In this document: one piece after another, positions 44,688-53,764 of the stretch | Numbering within the stretch: position 1 is the first letter of the stretch | Layout of the letters: the number at the start of each line of letters is the position of its first letter | NCBI RefSeq assembly: GCF_001907195.1 | Contig: NZ_LVWA01000004.1 | Span: forward strand, 248,001-312,000 | Length of the DNA: 64,000 nucleotides | Direction of reading: 5' to 3' | From: Pontibacter flavimaris | GTDB taxonomy: Bacteria > Bacteroidota > Bacteroidia > Cytophagales > Hymenobacteraceae | Translations under genes and position numbers: made by a program | Notes under the pieces: generated by a model | Databases searched by the model: none | What the model saw: the letters and a program-made list of their open reading frames with translations, nothing else | What the model was told of the DNA's origin: nothing

Positions 44688-47600
44688 ATGAAAAAAGTGG
44701 CCATTGGCTTTTTTATCTTTCTGGCCCTGCTGCTCGGCGCGGCGGTGCTGGTGCCTGTTATTTTCAAGGATAAAATCAAACTCGCCCTCGATCAGCAAAT
44801 CTCCGAAAGTATAAATGCACAGGTTCTTTACAAGACCGATGACGTGAGTCTGTCGCTGTTCCGTGATTTCCCGAACCTGTCGCTGGGCGTGGAGAACCTT
44901 GCGGTAGTGGGCGTGGACTCCTTTGCCACCGATACCCTGGCCCGCATCCCCTCCTTCCGGATGGGCCTGAACCTGATGAGCGTTTTCGGGGACGAACTGA
45001 AGGTAAACTCCGTGACCCTGGAGGAGCCTGTGATTCGCCTGATCGTGCTCAAGAGCGGCAGAGCCAACTGGGATATTATGAAGGAGGATACCGCTGCCAC
45101 GATAGACACCGACACTACTGCCTCCGACTTTAACATGGCCATCAAGGGCTGGAAAGTGAACAATGGCACCATCTTCTACGACGACCTGAGCATTCCGTTT
45201 GGCTTTGCGGCCTACAACGTGCAGCACAGCGGTAGCGGCGACTTCGAGAAAGACGTGTTCGACATGGACTCCAAAACCACAGCCGACCGCTTCGTGATGA
45301 CCTATAACGGCACCAACTACGTGGAGAACGCCCGCCTGGACGCCGACGTGACCATGGCCATGGACCTGAACCAGTCGCTTTACACTTTCAAGGACAACAA
45401 CATCCGCATCAACGAGTTTCCGTTCCAGTTTGCCGGCACCATCCTGATGCCCGAGGAACCTATCGACTTCGACCTGACCTTCAGCGCTACCGAAACCGAC
45501 TTCAGAAACGTGCTGTCGGTGGTGCCGGGCATGTACAGCGAGGAGTTTGAAAACATCAAGACAGAGGGCAAACTGAGCTTCGATGGCTACTTCAAGGGCC
45601 GCATGATCGACACGCTCATGCCGGGCTATGGCGTGGATCTGAAGGTGATGGAAGGCTTTTTCCAGTACCCGGACCTGCCGGAGGCCGCAAGAAATATTAA
45701 CGTAGACATGAGCGTGGCCAGTAAAGACGGCACGCCACAGAACACCGACATCAACATCCGCCAGTTCCACATGGACCTGGGCAAGAACCCGGTTGACGCC
45801 AAGGTGGTGATCAAGGGCCTGGAGACGATGCAGGTGGACGGCAACGTGAAGGCGAACGTGGACCTGGCCGAACTGACCAAAGTATACCCCGTGGAAGGAA
45901 TGACGCTGCGCGGCCTGCTGAAAGTGGACGCCGATGCAAAGGGCACCTACTCCGAGACAAGCATGCCGGTGATAGACGCCGACCTGAACCTGACCAACGG
46001 CTACATCAAGTCCAAGGATTTCCCGGCGCCGATCCAGAACCTGCACATGGTGACCAATGTGCGCAACACCACCGGCAACACCGACGATACCCGCATCAAC
46101 ATCGAGCGCTTTAACATGACGCTGGATGGCGAGCCGCTGGAAGGCCGCATGCTGATTGCCGGAATTGACAAGCCCGCTTTCGACGGGCGCATCAAAGGGA
46201 TACTGGACCTGGAGAAGCTGACAAAGATCTTCCCGCAGGAAGGCATGACGGTGACCGGCCGCATCAATGCGGACGTAACGGCCAAAGGCAAACTCAGCGA
46301 TATAGAGGCTGAAAAGTATAACAACGTGGTGGCTAACGGCACCATGGCCATCCATAACCTGAATTTTGTGAGCACCGATTTGCCGCAGGGCTTCAAAATT
46401 GCGAAGGCCAACGCCACCTTTAACAACGAGCGCGTGAACCTGCAGAACATGAGCGGCCACTTGGGCAAAAGTGATTTCCAGGCAAACGGCACGGTATCAA
46501 ACTACATCGGCTATGCCCTGGCTGAGGACCAGCCACTGCGCGGCAGCTTCAACCTGAGCTCCAACACCTTTGATGTGAACGAGTGGATGGTGGACGAAAC
46601 TTCCGGCGAGCCGGTGGAGGGAGCTGAAGAAGGCGTGGTGGAAGTGCCGGCCAACCTCGACCTGGCCCTGAACATCGACGCCAAACAGGTGCTGTACTCT
46701 AACCTGAAGCTAAACAATATGAGCGGCCAGGTGCTGGTAAAGGATCAGGTGGCTAAGCTGAATAAAGTCACGTTCAACACGCTGGGTGGTGCCTTTGCCG
46801 CCAGCGGCAGCTATAATACCAAGAGCCTGCAGAAGCCGCTCTTCGACATGAAGCTCGACATCCAGAACCTGGGTTTCAAGGAGGCTTTCAACTCCTTTAA
46901 CACGGTGCAGGTTTTTGCCCCGATCGCCAAGCTGCTGGAGGGTAAGTTCTCCACCAATTTTGCCTTTGCCGGCGAGTTGGGCCAGGACATGGTACCGGTT
47001 TTCCAGACGTTGGATGGCTCCGGGGTGATCAACGTGCTGCGCGCCGCCGTGCGCGACGTGCCGATCGTGGACAAGATCAGCAACCTGACGCACTTTGAGG
47101 AGCTGCGCAGCTTCGTGATCGAGAACAAGAAAATAGACGCCCAGATCATAGACGGCAAGCTGGTGGTGAAGCCCTTCGACCTTAAAATTGGCGACATCAA
47201 CATGGCGGTGGGGGGCAGCACAGCCGCAAACGGCAACATGGACTTCACCACCGCCCTGAACGTGCCTACCGGTAAGGTGGGCCAGCAGCTCGGCTCCAGG
47301 CTAACAGGTATACTAGGGGCAAACCAGAGCCTGGTGAATACCGAGCGCGTGACCCTGAACCTGAGCGTGGGCGGCACTTTCAGCGACCCGAAAGTATCCC
47401 TGGCGGGTGGCTCCGTAAAACAGAAAGCCGCTGACATAGTGGAGAACGTGGTGCAGGAGAAGCTGAACGTGGTGAAGCAGCAGGCCGACGCCCGCAAGCA
47501 GCAACTGCAGGACAGTGTAAACGCGGAGGTGGACCGTAGAAAGCAGGAACTGGAGCGCAAGGCACAGGAGGAACTGCAGAAGAAGCGCCAGGAGGCGGAG

Positions 47601-47705
47601 CAGCAGATACAGAAGCAGGCCACCGATAAGGTGGGCGGCTTCCTGAGGCAGATCACCAAGCCGAAGACCACCACACCGCCCGACACCACGAAAAATCAGC
47701 AGTAA
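44688..47705 (+). CDS. AsmA-family protein
   Basis: The 1005-residue protein has one N-terminal membrane anchor (about 3-27). An AsmA N-terminal domain follows (ESINAQVLYKTDDVSLSLFRDFPNLSLGVENLAV). A long repeated beta-groove region follows, then an AsmA C-terminal domain (about 620-870). The last 100 residues are a charged coiled-coil (RKQELERKAQEELQKKRQEAEQQ). AsmA-like proteins bridge inner and outer membrane to move phospholipid. The exact role here is inferred. It is monocistronic, ending in the hairpin at 47750. Confidence 0.92.
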   Translation: MKKVAIGFFIFLALLLGAAVLVPVIFKDKIKLALDQQISESINAQVLYKTDDVSLSLFRDFPNLSLGVENLAVVGVDSFATDTLARIPSFRMGLNLMSVFGDELKVNSVTLEEPVIRLIVLKSGRANWDIMKEDTAATIDTDTTASDFNMAIKGWKVNNGTIFYDDLSIPFGFAAYNVQHSGSGDFEKDVFDMDSKTTADRFVMTYNGTNYVENARLDADVTMAMDLNQSLYTFKDNNIRINEFPFQFAGTILMPEEPIDFDLTFSATETDFRNVLSVVPGMYSEEFENIKTEGKLSFDGYFKGRMIDTLMPGYGVDLKVMEGFFQYPDLPEAARNINVDMSVASKDGTPQNTDINIRQFHMDLGKNPVDAKVVIKGLETMQVDGNVKANVDLAELTKVYPVEGMTLRGLLKVDADAKGTYSETSMPVIDADLNLTNGYIKSKDFPAPIQNLHMVTNVRNTTGNTDDTRINIERFNMTLDGEPLEGRMLIAGIDKPAFDGRIKGILDLEKLTKIFPQEGMTVTGRINADVTAKGKLSDIEAEKYNNVVANGTMAIHNLNFVSTDLPQGFKIAKANATFNNERVNLQNMSGHLGKSDFQANGTVSNYIGYALAEDQPLRGSFNLSSNTFDVNEWMVDETSGEPVEGAEEGVVEVPANLDLALNIDAKQVLYSNLKLNNMSGQVLVKDQVAKLNKVTFNTLGGAFAASGSYNTKSLQKPLFDMKLDIQNLGFKEAFNSFNTVQVFAPIAKLLEGKFSTNFAFAGELGQDMVPVFQTLDGSGVINVLRAAVRDVPIVDKISNLTHFEELRSFVIENKKIDAQIIDGKLVVKPFDLKIGDINMAVGGSTAANGNMDFTTALNVPTGKVGQQLGSRLTGILGANQSLVNTERVTLNLSVGGTFSDPKVSLAGGSVKQKAADIVENVVQEKLNVVKQQADARKQQLQDSVNAEVDRRKQELERKAQEELQKKRQEAEQQIQKQATDKVGGFLRQITKPKTTTPPDTTKNQQ

Positions 47706-47749
47706 GTTTCTTAAAGTATAAAACCGCTGGAGAATCAGCGGATTAGCAC

Positions 47750-47789
47750 AAATCCAGCAGTAGAGGAAGCTCCTGCTGGATTTTATTTT
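47750..47789 (+). terminator. Terminator after the AsmA gene
   Basis: Arms AATCCAGCAG and CTGCTGGATT are separated by a 12-base loop that can itself pair, and are followed by TTATTTTC. It lies about 45 bases past the stop. Confidence 0.85.
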
Positions 47790-47872
47790 CTTCCTACTAT
47801 ATATTAGAGTGCAACTTTTCGCCGTTATGGTATGTAAAAGGAGCTTTCCTGAAAGCATAGTGTTTTAAACCA

Positions 47873-48679
47873 ATGCAATTTAAAATGATGAAAAAAAGAT
47901 TTTTTCTCCCTTTACTGCTAAGCGGACTGATTGGATTCAGCTCATGCGACAGCGACAATGATGGCAGCGGCACAGCCCGCATGGAAGTGCGCATGACCGA
48001 TGCGCCCGGTGATTATGATGAGGTGAACGTTGAGATCGAGTCGGTGCAGATACACAGGGAAGAAGGTGATGGCGAGGAAGGCTGGATAACGCTGGATGAA
48101 ATCCATCCGGGCGTGTACAACCTGCTGGACTTTGCCAATGGCCGCGATACGCTGCTGGCCAGCGCAGAGCTGCCGGTAGGACATATCTCCCAGATCAGGC
48201 TGGTGCTTGGCGACAATAACTCGGTGAAGCTGAAGAACGGGGATGTGATCGACCTGAAAACCCCAAGTGGCCAGACATCCGGCGTAAAACTGAAGATCGA
48301 TGCTACCCTCGAGGATGACGTAACCTACATGGTGCTGCTCGATTTCGACGCGGCCCGTTCGGTAGTGCCGAAGGGCAACGGCGGCTATAACCTGAAGCCG
48401 GTGATCCGCACCATCACGCAGGCCATTGCCGGCGGTATTAAGGGAACGGTTACGCCAGCAGAGTATAAGCCGGGCATTTACGTGATTTCGGCAGAGAACG
48501 ACACCATAGGTGGTTTCGCCAGCGACAACGGCGAGTTCCTCATCAAAGGCGTTCCTGCCGGAACGTATAGAGTGGAGTTCATTACCCAGTATGGGGAGCA
48601 CAACAAGACAATCGAAAACGTGAGCGTATCGCAGAACCAGATCAAAGACCTGGGCGTGGTCATGCTGCCGCAGGAGTAA
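47873..48679 (+). CDS. DUF4382 domain lipoprotein
   Basis: The 268-residue protein has a lipobox ending at Cys25 (GFSSC). A DUF4382 domain follows (about 35-165: ARMEVRMTDAPGDYDEVNVEIESVQIH). The C-terminal beta domain resembles carboxypeptidase-regulatory folds (KGVPAGTYRVEFITQYG). Function is unknown. It is probably on the outer membrane surface or in the periplasm. The true start may be the ATG at 47885 or 47888 (MMKKRFFLP), which gives a more ordinary signal peptide. Confidence 0.87.
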   Translation: MQFKMMKKRFFLPLLLSGLIGFSSCDSDNDGSGTARMEVRMTDAPGDYDEVNVEIESVQIHREEGDGEEGWITLDEIHPGVYNLLDFANGRDTLLASAELPVGHISQIRLVLGDNNSVKLKNGDVIDLKTPSGQTSGVKLKIDATLEDDVTYMVLLDFDAARSVVPKGNGGYNLKPVIRTITQAIAGGIKGTVTPAEYKPGIYVISAENDTIGGFASDNGEFLIKGVPAGTYRVEFITQYGEHNKTIENVSVSQNQIKDLGVVMLPQE

Positions 48680-48725
48680 TCTTTGACAAAGGATAGTTTG
48701 ACAAAAGACTGTTAGACAAAGGACA

Positions 48726-48765
48726 GAAAAGGAGCCTCTCTATTCGGGAGGCTCCTTTTCTTTTT
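48726..48765 (+). terminator. Terminator after the DUF4382 gene
   Basis: A perfect stem AAAAGGAGCCTC/GAGGCTCCTTTT is followed by CTTTTT. It lies 47 bases past the stop. Confidence 0.88.
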
Positions 48766-48822
48766 AAGAATATTTCCTTCCAAGGAAGGGGGCGGTTATA
48801 CTTTTCGCCCATTGTCTAAAGC

Positions 48823-49305
48823 TTAAAACACCTGGCCCATCAGCTCGCGCACGTAAGTTACGTAGTCGGTGTTGGGCGGGGTGTGGCCGTTCTTGCGCAG
48901 GTCGGTGGCCACCTGGGCGCGGTGGTAGGTAGCGTGGTTAAAGGCGTGAGTCAGGATGTCGAGCACGCGGGTGCTGTACTTGTTGCCCTGGCTGTTGGTG
49001 TAGTCGATCAGGCGGTTGAACTCCGCCTCGTCGGCGTTTGTCACAAGCTCCGCAATCCTATACGAGGCGCTTTTGTGCAGCTCCTTCAGCTCCTCCAGGT
49101 TATGCTCCTGCCATACTTTAACCGGGCTCTGCGTGCCGGTGATGCGGGCGATCCAGATAGCCTGCGCGTTCAGGGCGTGGCTAAGCAGGCGCAGCGAGTT
49201 ATTGGGTACCTGCGGCAGTTTGCTGAACACATCCAGCATGGTCTGGTTGGCCCAGATATTATACTCTGATAGGTTTTTCAGTACGTCGTTTCCGGTCATG
49301 GTCAT
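48823..49305 (-). CDS. DinB-like metal-dependent four-helix protein
   Basis: The 160-residue protein has the DinB pattern. An N-terminal helix LSEYNIWANQTMLDVFSKLP carries the family aromatic-N-W position, a middle helix is LRLLSHALNAQAIWIARI, and the C-terminal metal-site helix is LTHAFNHATYHRAQVATDLR. Members bind Ni or Zn and often act as thiol-dependent S-transferases, some for bacillithiol. The substrate is unknown. Two ATGs (49305 and 49299) are possible. Confidence 0.9.
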   Translation of the reverse strand: MTMTGNDVLKNLSEYNIWANQTMLDVFSKLPQVPNNSLRLLSHALNAQAIWIARITGTQSPVKVWQEHNLEELKELHKSASYRIAELVTNADEAEFNRLIDYTNSQGNKYSTRVLDILTHAFNHATYHRAQVATDLRKNGHTPPNTDYVTYVRELMGQVF

Positions 49306-49570
49306 TAACTTATTCTATTGTCTTCTCAAATTACGGTTTCACCCTGGCGCTGATCGGGAAAGGGGCCCGCGGCCGGTAAGCAAGTATGCTTCATGGCCCT
49401 GCAGGTAGAATGGCGGACGCTCGCAGCTGCCTCTGCCCTATTCTGTGGAGCTGCCTCTTTTAAATGCCTTATGCCGATCCCGGCTGGTTAAGCAGGCAAT
49501 TTAAGCATTTTCCTGGATGTCGCGACATTGAAATTGGCGCAAAGCTGCGCCTACACGTACCGAGGCAGGT

Positions 49571-49951
49571 TTAAAAGTATACCTTGGCAAGCGCCAGCAG
49601 GTAGGGCAGGAAGATGATGGCGCCGATAAGGGCAGCCGTGATGGCCGCTACCAGCACAGCACCGGCGGCCAGGTCCTTTGCCCGGCCTGCCAGCTGGTTA
49701 AAGTCCGGCGACACCAGGTTCACCACCGTCTCGATGGCGGTGTTGATGATTTCAGCCGTTACCACCAGCCCCATACTTCCCACCAGCAGGCACCATTCCG
49801 TTTTCGTGACATCAAAAGTATAGCCCACCACCACCACCGCTATAGCCGCCAGCACGTGCAGGCGCATGTGCGGCTCCGACCTGACGGCAGCACTAATCCC
49901 CCGGAAGGCGAACCGGAAGCTGTTGAAGCGTTTTTTGAGGTAGGCGCGCAA
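49571..49951 (-). CDS. Diacylglycerol/undecaprenol kinase family protein
   Basis: The 126-residue protein has three membrane helices and the DgkA-family signatures EIINTAIETVVNLVSP (about 67-82) and AKDLAAGAVLVAA (about 91-103), which bind the lipid and ATP. It phosphorylates undecaprenol or diacylglycerol for recycling of the lipid carrier. The best start is TTG at 49951: no in-frame ATG is upstream and the first internal one is after residue 28. Confidence 0.9.
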   Translation of the reverse strand: MRAYLKKRFNSFRFAFRGISAAVRSEPHMRLHVLAAIAVVVVGYTFDVTKTEWCLLVGSMGLVVTAEIINTAIETVVNLVSPDFNQLAGRAKDLAAGAVLVAAITAALIGAIIFLPYLLALAKVYF

Positions 49952-50030
49952 GTATAAAAGGCTTTAGGGCGAAGTATACATTCAGAAACCTGTACGGTTT
50001 ATACTTTAGAGGGTAAGCAATATCACGTTT

Positions 50031-50351
50031 TCACGGCTGCTGCTGTTCCGGGTCAAAGGTAATAGAATCGGCGTTAATGCAATAGCGCACGTGGGTTGGG
50101 GTGCGGGCATCCTCGAACAGGTGGCCCAGGTGCTGCCCGCAGTGGCGGCAGAGAAGCTGTATCCGGTCTCTGCCATATGTATCCAGCGGGTTTTGCTGTA
50201 CGTTATCCCCCACCTGCGCCCAGAAACTCGGGAAGCCGGAACCTACCTTAAACCTGGTACTGGCTTCAAAAAGTATAGATTTGCAGGCTGAGCAAGTATA
50301 AAAGCCGCGTTGCTGCCCGTTTTCCGTTACCTTGCCCCTGTGCCTGAACAT
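50031..50351 (-). CDS. msrB: Short MsrB-like methionine sulfoxide reductase lacking the resolving Cys
   Basis: The 106-residue protein has the zinc CxxC pairs (Cys20/23 and Cys68/71) and a catalytic Cys91 in RYCIN. The helix position that in the next gene is SSCGWPSF reads KVGSGFPSFW, so the recycling cysteine (Cys63 in the neighbour) is missing. Its N-terminal extension is also absent. It could use an external thiol or reduce a special substrate. It is the second gene of a tandem msrB pair. Confidence 0.85.
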   Translation of the reverse strand: MFRHRGKVTENGQQRGFYTCSACKSILFEASTRFKVGSGFPSFWAQVGDNVQQNPLDTYGRDRIQLLCRHCGQHLGHLFEDARTPTHVRYCINADSITFDPEQQQP

Positions 50352-50358
50352 GCCCGGT

Positions 50359-50760
50359 TTATACTTCCTTCTCCAGGTCGTCTACGGCCACAAACTTCAT
50401 CGAGAGGGAGTTTACGCAGTGGCGGATGTTCTTCGGGGTAAGGTACTCGCCCTCGAACACGTGCCCCAGGTGCGCCTCGCAGTTGGCGCATACAATCTCG
50501 GTACGGCGGCCATCGGCGTCCGGCACGCGTTTTACGGCTCCGGTTATCTCATCATCAAAGCTCGGCCAGCCGCAGCTCGATTCAAACTTATACTCCGAAG
50601 TATAAAGCGGGGCGTTGCAGCGGCGGCACAAATACACCCCTTCTGCCTTATGGGTGTTATACTCGCCGGTACCCGGGTACTCGGTGCCTTTGTTCACGAT
50701 GATGCGGGCTTCTTCCGGTGTAAGCTTATTATACTCTGATGGGTCTTTCGCTACTTTCAT
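50359..50760 (-). CDS. msrB: Peptide-methionine (R)-S-oxide reductase MsrB
   Basis: The 133-residue protein is a full-length MsrB. It has the N-terminal [22 protein letters not shown], zinc pairs Cys45/48 and Cys91/94, candidate recycling Cys63 in [12 protein letters not shown] at 97-100 and catalytic Cys115 in RHCVNS. It reduces methionine-R-sulfoxide in proteins. The downstream gene is a shorter paralogue, with 7 bases between them, so they are one transcript. Confidence 0.95.
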   Translation of the reverse strand: MKVAKDPSEYNKLTPEEARIIVNKGTEYPGTGEYNTHKAEGVYLCRRCNAPLYTSEYKFESSCGWPSFDDEITGAVKRVPDADGRRTEIVCANCEAHLGHVFEGEYLTPKNIRHCVNSLSMKFVAVDDLEKEV

Positions 50761-50860
50761 GGTTTATACTTTGTGGTAAGGTAATCTATACTTGTGTCAA
50801 CAAACAATGCGCCGCAAGGTTTAGAGTGGTCTTTTAGCCGGTTTATACTTTATACTTTGG

Positions 50861-51637
50861 TTAAGCCCCCTGCCCTACGTGCTGCGACAGGCCGCCGTCC
50901 ATAAAGTAGCTGGAGCCGGTAACATAGTCCGAATCCGACGAGGCCAGGAACAGCGCCACCTTCGCGATCTCCTCTGGCTTGCCGGCGCGCTTCATGGGGA
51001 TGTTCTGCTCGCTCTCCTGTCGCGCCTTTTTATCATCGATGGCCTTTTGGTTCATGGGGGTCAGGATCATGCCGGGGCAGATGTTGTTCACGTTGATGCC
51101 GTCCTCGGCCAACTCCAGCGCCAGAGTGCGGGTGAGGTTGCGCACGGCGGCCTTGGAGGCGCAGTAGTCAGCCGTGCCGGCGGCTACGATCTCCTCATGC
51201 ACCGACGACACGTTGACGATCTTGCCCTTGCCGCCCTTTTGCTGGCGGTGGCGGATAAAGGCGCGGCAGCAGAAGAAGGTGCCGTAGAGGTTGGTGCGGA
51301 TGGTGCGGTCAAACACCTCGGTGTCCATGTCGGCCACGTTAATGCCCGAGCCGTTCACGGCGGCGTTGTTCACCAGGATATCTATACTTCCGAACTCCTC
51401 CAGGGCTTGCCTGAACAGCTGCTCCACGCGCTGCTCATCGCTGATGTCGACCTGAAGTATAATCCCCCTCCGGTTTTGCTTTTCAACCTCCTGCAGTGTT
51501 TCCTCAGCGCCTTCCTTATCGGAGTGGTAGCAGATAACCACGTCTGCGCCTTCTCTGGCGAATTCTATTGCTGTTGCCCTGCCAATGCCCGAGTCTGAGC
51601 CTGTGATCAGGGCGATCTTGCCTTTAAGCTTGTCCAT
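50861..51637 (-). CDS. SDR-family oxidoreductase, glucose-1-dehydrogenase-like
   Basis: The 258-residue protein is a classical short-chain dehydrogenase. It has TGSDSGIGRATAIE for nucleotide binding (about 13-26), LVNNAAVNG, the catalytic serine in VNVSSVHEE, and YCASK. The C-terminal YVTGSSYFMDGGLSQ is typical of the glucose-1-dehydrogenase/3-oxoacyl reductase-like subgroup. The substrate is not known. It is a monocistronic gene just right of the msrB pair, with overlapping TATACTT copies between. Confidence 0.9.
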   Translation of the reverse strand: MDKLKGKIALITGSDSGIGRATAIEFAREGADVVICYHSDKEGAEETLQEVEKQNRRGIILQVDISDEQRVEQLFRQALEEFGSIDILVNNAAVNGSGINVADMDTEVFDRTIRTNLYGTFFCCRAFIRHRQQKGGKGKIVNVSSVHEEIVAAGTADYCASKAAVRNLTRTLALELAEDGINVNNICPGMILTPMNQKAIDDKKARQESEQNIPMKRAGKPEEIAKVALFLASSDSDYVTGSSYFMDGGLSQHVGQGA

Positions 51638-51927
51638 AAACCTATCGTTTGGTGTCGTGAAAATCGTCTGTTGAGAATGCTTTAGGTAACATACTGCCTG
51701 TATGGCCTAAGGGTTTGATGCCGGGCCTGTTGTGGGGTGCTGCGGTAAATTATAATAACCAAATAATTTTTTGGCGTTTGTAAAGAACAAGAGCAGGGGC
51801 AGCCTCGTTTTTATAGTACAAGCAATAAATCAATATAGATAAGTTGATGGATGGAACAGGCTGCCACAGGACTGCCTGGATGGGATGAGTCTTTTATATT
51901 ATTTATTCATATCTAAAGTTAATTGCT

Positions 51928-52368
51928 ATGAGTTCTTACACTTCCTTTTTTAGAAATTTATTTGGCCTCAAGGACCAGCCTTCAGGAGCCAGAGAGCCAC
52001 GACAGGTAGTAGTTACCTCTTCCTCACAGCCAGAGGTTTTGCAGAAAGTAATGCGGGAAGAAAACTTATCTCACGGGGAGACCGTGATGGCAAACCTGTC
52101 CCCGGTGCGCCTGGAGAAGAACAGGGGGAAGATGGTGCTGTATTTCTGCCCGATGAAGTCCATGGAGGTGCTCAACACCCTTGCTGCCGGCGACGGAGGG
52201 GGCATCCCCGGACAGGTTACGGTAGAAGGCCTGTCTATCCCCAGGGAACTGAAGGAAGGGCTGTATACGCTTAGAAACGTGACAGTAACCTCCAACGGCA
52301 CCATGCAGGTAAGGGCAACAGACCAAACCGAATGGAAAGCTGCCTACTCGGACCTTTATAGTTGGTAA
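51928..52368 (+). CDS. Orphan small protein, unknown function
   Basis: The 146-residue protein begins with a serine-rich N-terminus (MSSYTSFFRNLFGLKDQ) and has two predicted beta-rich regions, with VLYFCPMKSMEVLN and LYTLRNVTVTSNGTMQVRAT. I recognise no domain. It has no signal peptide or membrane helix. It stands in a low-density area with a 290-base upstream spacer, and a bidirectional terminator separates it from terC. Confidence 0.65.
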   Translation: MSSYTSFFRNLFGLKDQPSGAREPRQVVVTSSSQPEVLQKVMREENLSHGETVMANLSPVRLEKNRGKMVLYFCPMKSMEVLNTLAAGDGGGIPGQVTVEGLSIPRELKEGLYTLRNVTVTSNGTMQVRATDQTEWKAAYSDLYSW

Positions 52369-52446
52369 GGGCAGCGGGAGTTGATCGGGACCAGAGAAAG
52401 AACCATATAACACAGGGAGAACAGGATCAGGATACATTGAAATAGG

Positions 52447-52496
52447 CCCATAAACTAAAAAGCAGCTCCGTGTGGAGCTGCTTTTTAGTTTATGGG
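52447..52496. terminator. Long perfect palindromic terminator between convergent genes
   Basis: Arms of 23 perfectly complementary bases (52447-52469 and 52474-52496) flank a GTGT loop. The GC core AGCAGCTCC/GGAGCTGCT has T-runs on both strands. It serves both the orphan gene and terC. Confidence 0.92.
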
Positions 52497-52534
52497 AAAA
52501 GTATAATGCTTCCATCAGATGGCAGGAGTCGTTA

Positions 52535-53473
52535 TCACACCCCCTGTCCGTCTATTCTGTTGTCGTTCCTGGTTTTCAAAAAGGACAGCACGATGCTGCC
52601 GATCAGGATGATGGCGATTACAAGCAGGGAAATAAAGGTAGGGATCTTGAAGATATCGACCAGCAACATTTTTGAGCCTACAAATACCAGAATCACAGCC
52701 AGCCCGTAGGACAGGTAAACAAAGCGGTCCACGACATGGGCCAGGGCAAAATACATAGAGCGCAGGCCCAGAATAGCAAAAACGTTTGACGTATAGACGA
52801 TGAACTGGTCCTGGGTAATGGCAAGGATGGCCGGAATACTGTCCACCGCAAAGATCAGGTCGGTGGTTTCGATGAGTATGAGCACAAGGAACAGCGGGGT
52901 CGCATACTTCTTGCCGTCTAGCTTCACGAAGAATTTATCGCCATGCAACTGGTTTGTAACCGGCATAATCCTTCTGAAAAACTTGATGACCGGGTTCTTT
53001 TCCGGGTCCATCTTCTTATCCTTCTCGGTAAACATTTTGTAGCCGGTGTAGATCAGGAAGGCGCCGAAAATGTAGATGCTCCAGTGAAACTTCTCGATCA
53101 GGGCAACGCCGGCAAAGATAAAGATCACACGCATGACCAAAGCGCCCAGAATACCCCAGAACAGGATCTTGTGCTGGTAAATGGCAGGGATCTGGAAATA
53201 GCCGAACACAAGCACAAACACGAATATATTATCGATGCTCAACGATTTCTCGATCAGGTAGCCGGTCAGGAACTCTATGGCTTTAGCCTCGCCGAACCAG
53301 TAATAAACAAGACCGTTGAAAGCTAGGGCAAGGCTGATCCAGACACCTGTCCAGGTCAGTGCTTCCTTAACGGATACGACATGTGCCTTCCGGTTAAAAA
53401 CCCCCAGGTCGAGGGCAAGCATAAGCAGGACGAATACGTTGAACCCAATCCAGAATGAGGCAGTTACTTCCAT
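52535..53473 (-). CDS. TerC/Alx-family membrane protein
   Basis: The 312-residue protein has about nine membrane helices and the TerC signatures LTGYLIEKSLSIDNIFVFVLVFGYF and ETTDLIFAVDSIPAILAIT, with conserved acidic residues in the membrane. TerC/Alx proteins export Mn2+ and are linked to tellurite resistance and alkaline pH response. A yybP-ykoY (manganese) riboswitch often precedes such genes, but I see no such element in the 290-base upstream spacer. A TAATTTTG -7 element lies at 53545-53552. Confidence 0.93.
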   Translation of the reverse strand: MEVTASFWIGFNVFVLLMLALDLGVFNRKAHVVSVKEALTWTGVWISLALAFNGLVYYWFGEAKAIEFLTGYLIEKSLSIDNIFVFVLVFGYFQIPAIYQHKILFWGILGALVMRVIFIFAGVALIEKFHWSIYIFGAFLIYTGYKMFTEKDKKMDPEKNPVIKFFRRIMPVTNQLHGDKFFVKLDGKKYATPLFLVLILIETTDLIFAVDSIPAILAITQDQFIVYTSNVFAILGLRSMYFALAHVVDRFVYLSYGLAVILVFVGSKMLLVDIFKIPTFISLLVIAIILIGSIVLSFLKTRNDNRIDGQGV

Positions 53474-53544
53474 AAGTGTCTATTAATTTTGACAAGCTGC
53501 AATTCCTGTAGGTCGTTTGGTTTAGGAAAGGCCGCTTTTGTTTA

Positions 53545-53552
53545 CAAAATTA
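53545..53552 (-). promoter_or_regulatory. -7 element for terC
   Basis: The minus strand reads TAATTTTG (TAnnTTTG), about 72 bases upstream of the ATG. Confidence 0.45.
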
Positions 53553-53616
53553 ATCAGATTGTGTTCTAAGCGTGTGGTGCTTTTAACCATAGGCCTTAAA
53601 TCAAGATAGAAAACAA

Positions 53617-53646
53617 GAAAAGCAGCCTAAACAGCAGCTGCTTTTC
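53617..53646 (-). terminator. Terminator after the second SDR gene
   Basis: Arms GAAAAGCAGC and GCTGCTTTTC are followed on the minus strand by TTGTTTTC. It lies about 120 bases past the SDR stop. Confidence 0.7.
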
Positions 53647-53764
53647 CCTCAACTATATAGTATAGGTGTAAGTTTATGGTTCAATTTCCGGACTCGGTTC
53701 CTGAAGCCACACTTCAATTGAGATCAACGCGATAATTATTTAACCGGGCCTGCGGACGCCCTGT

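Noticed and set aside
44679..46460. 593-codon minus-strand ORF over the AsmA gene
   Set aside because: It is antisense to the AsmA protein, which has a proper anchor and domains; composition is shadow-like.
53474..53764. yybP-ykoY manganese riboswitch upstream of terC
   Set aside because: The conserved core could not be found in the spacer.
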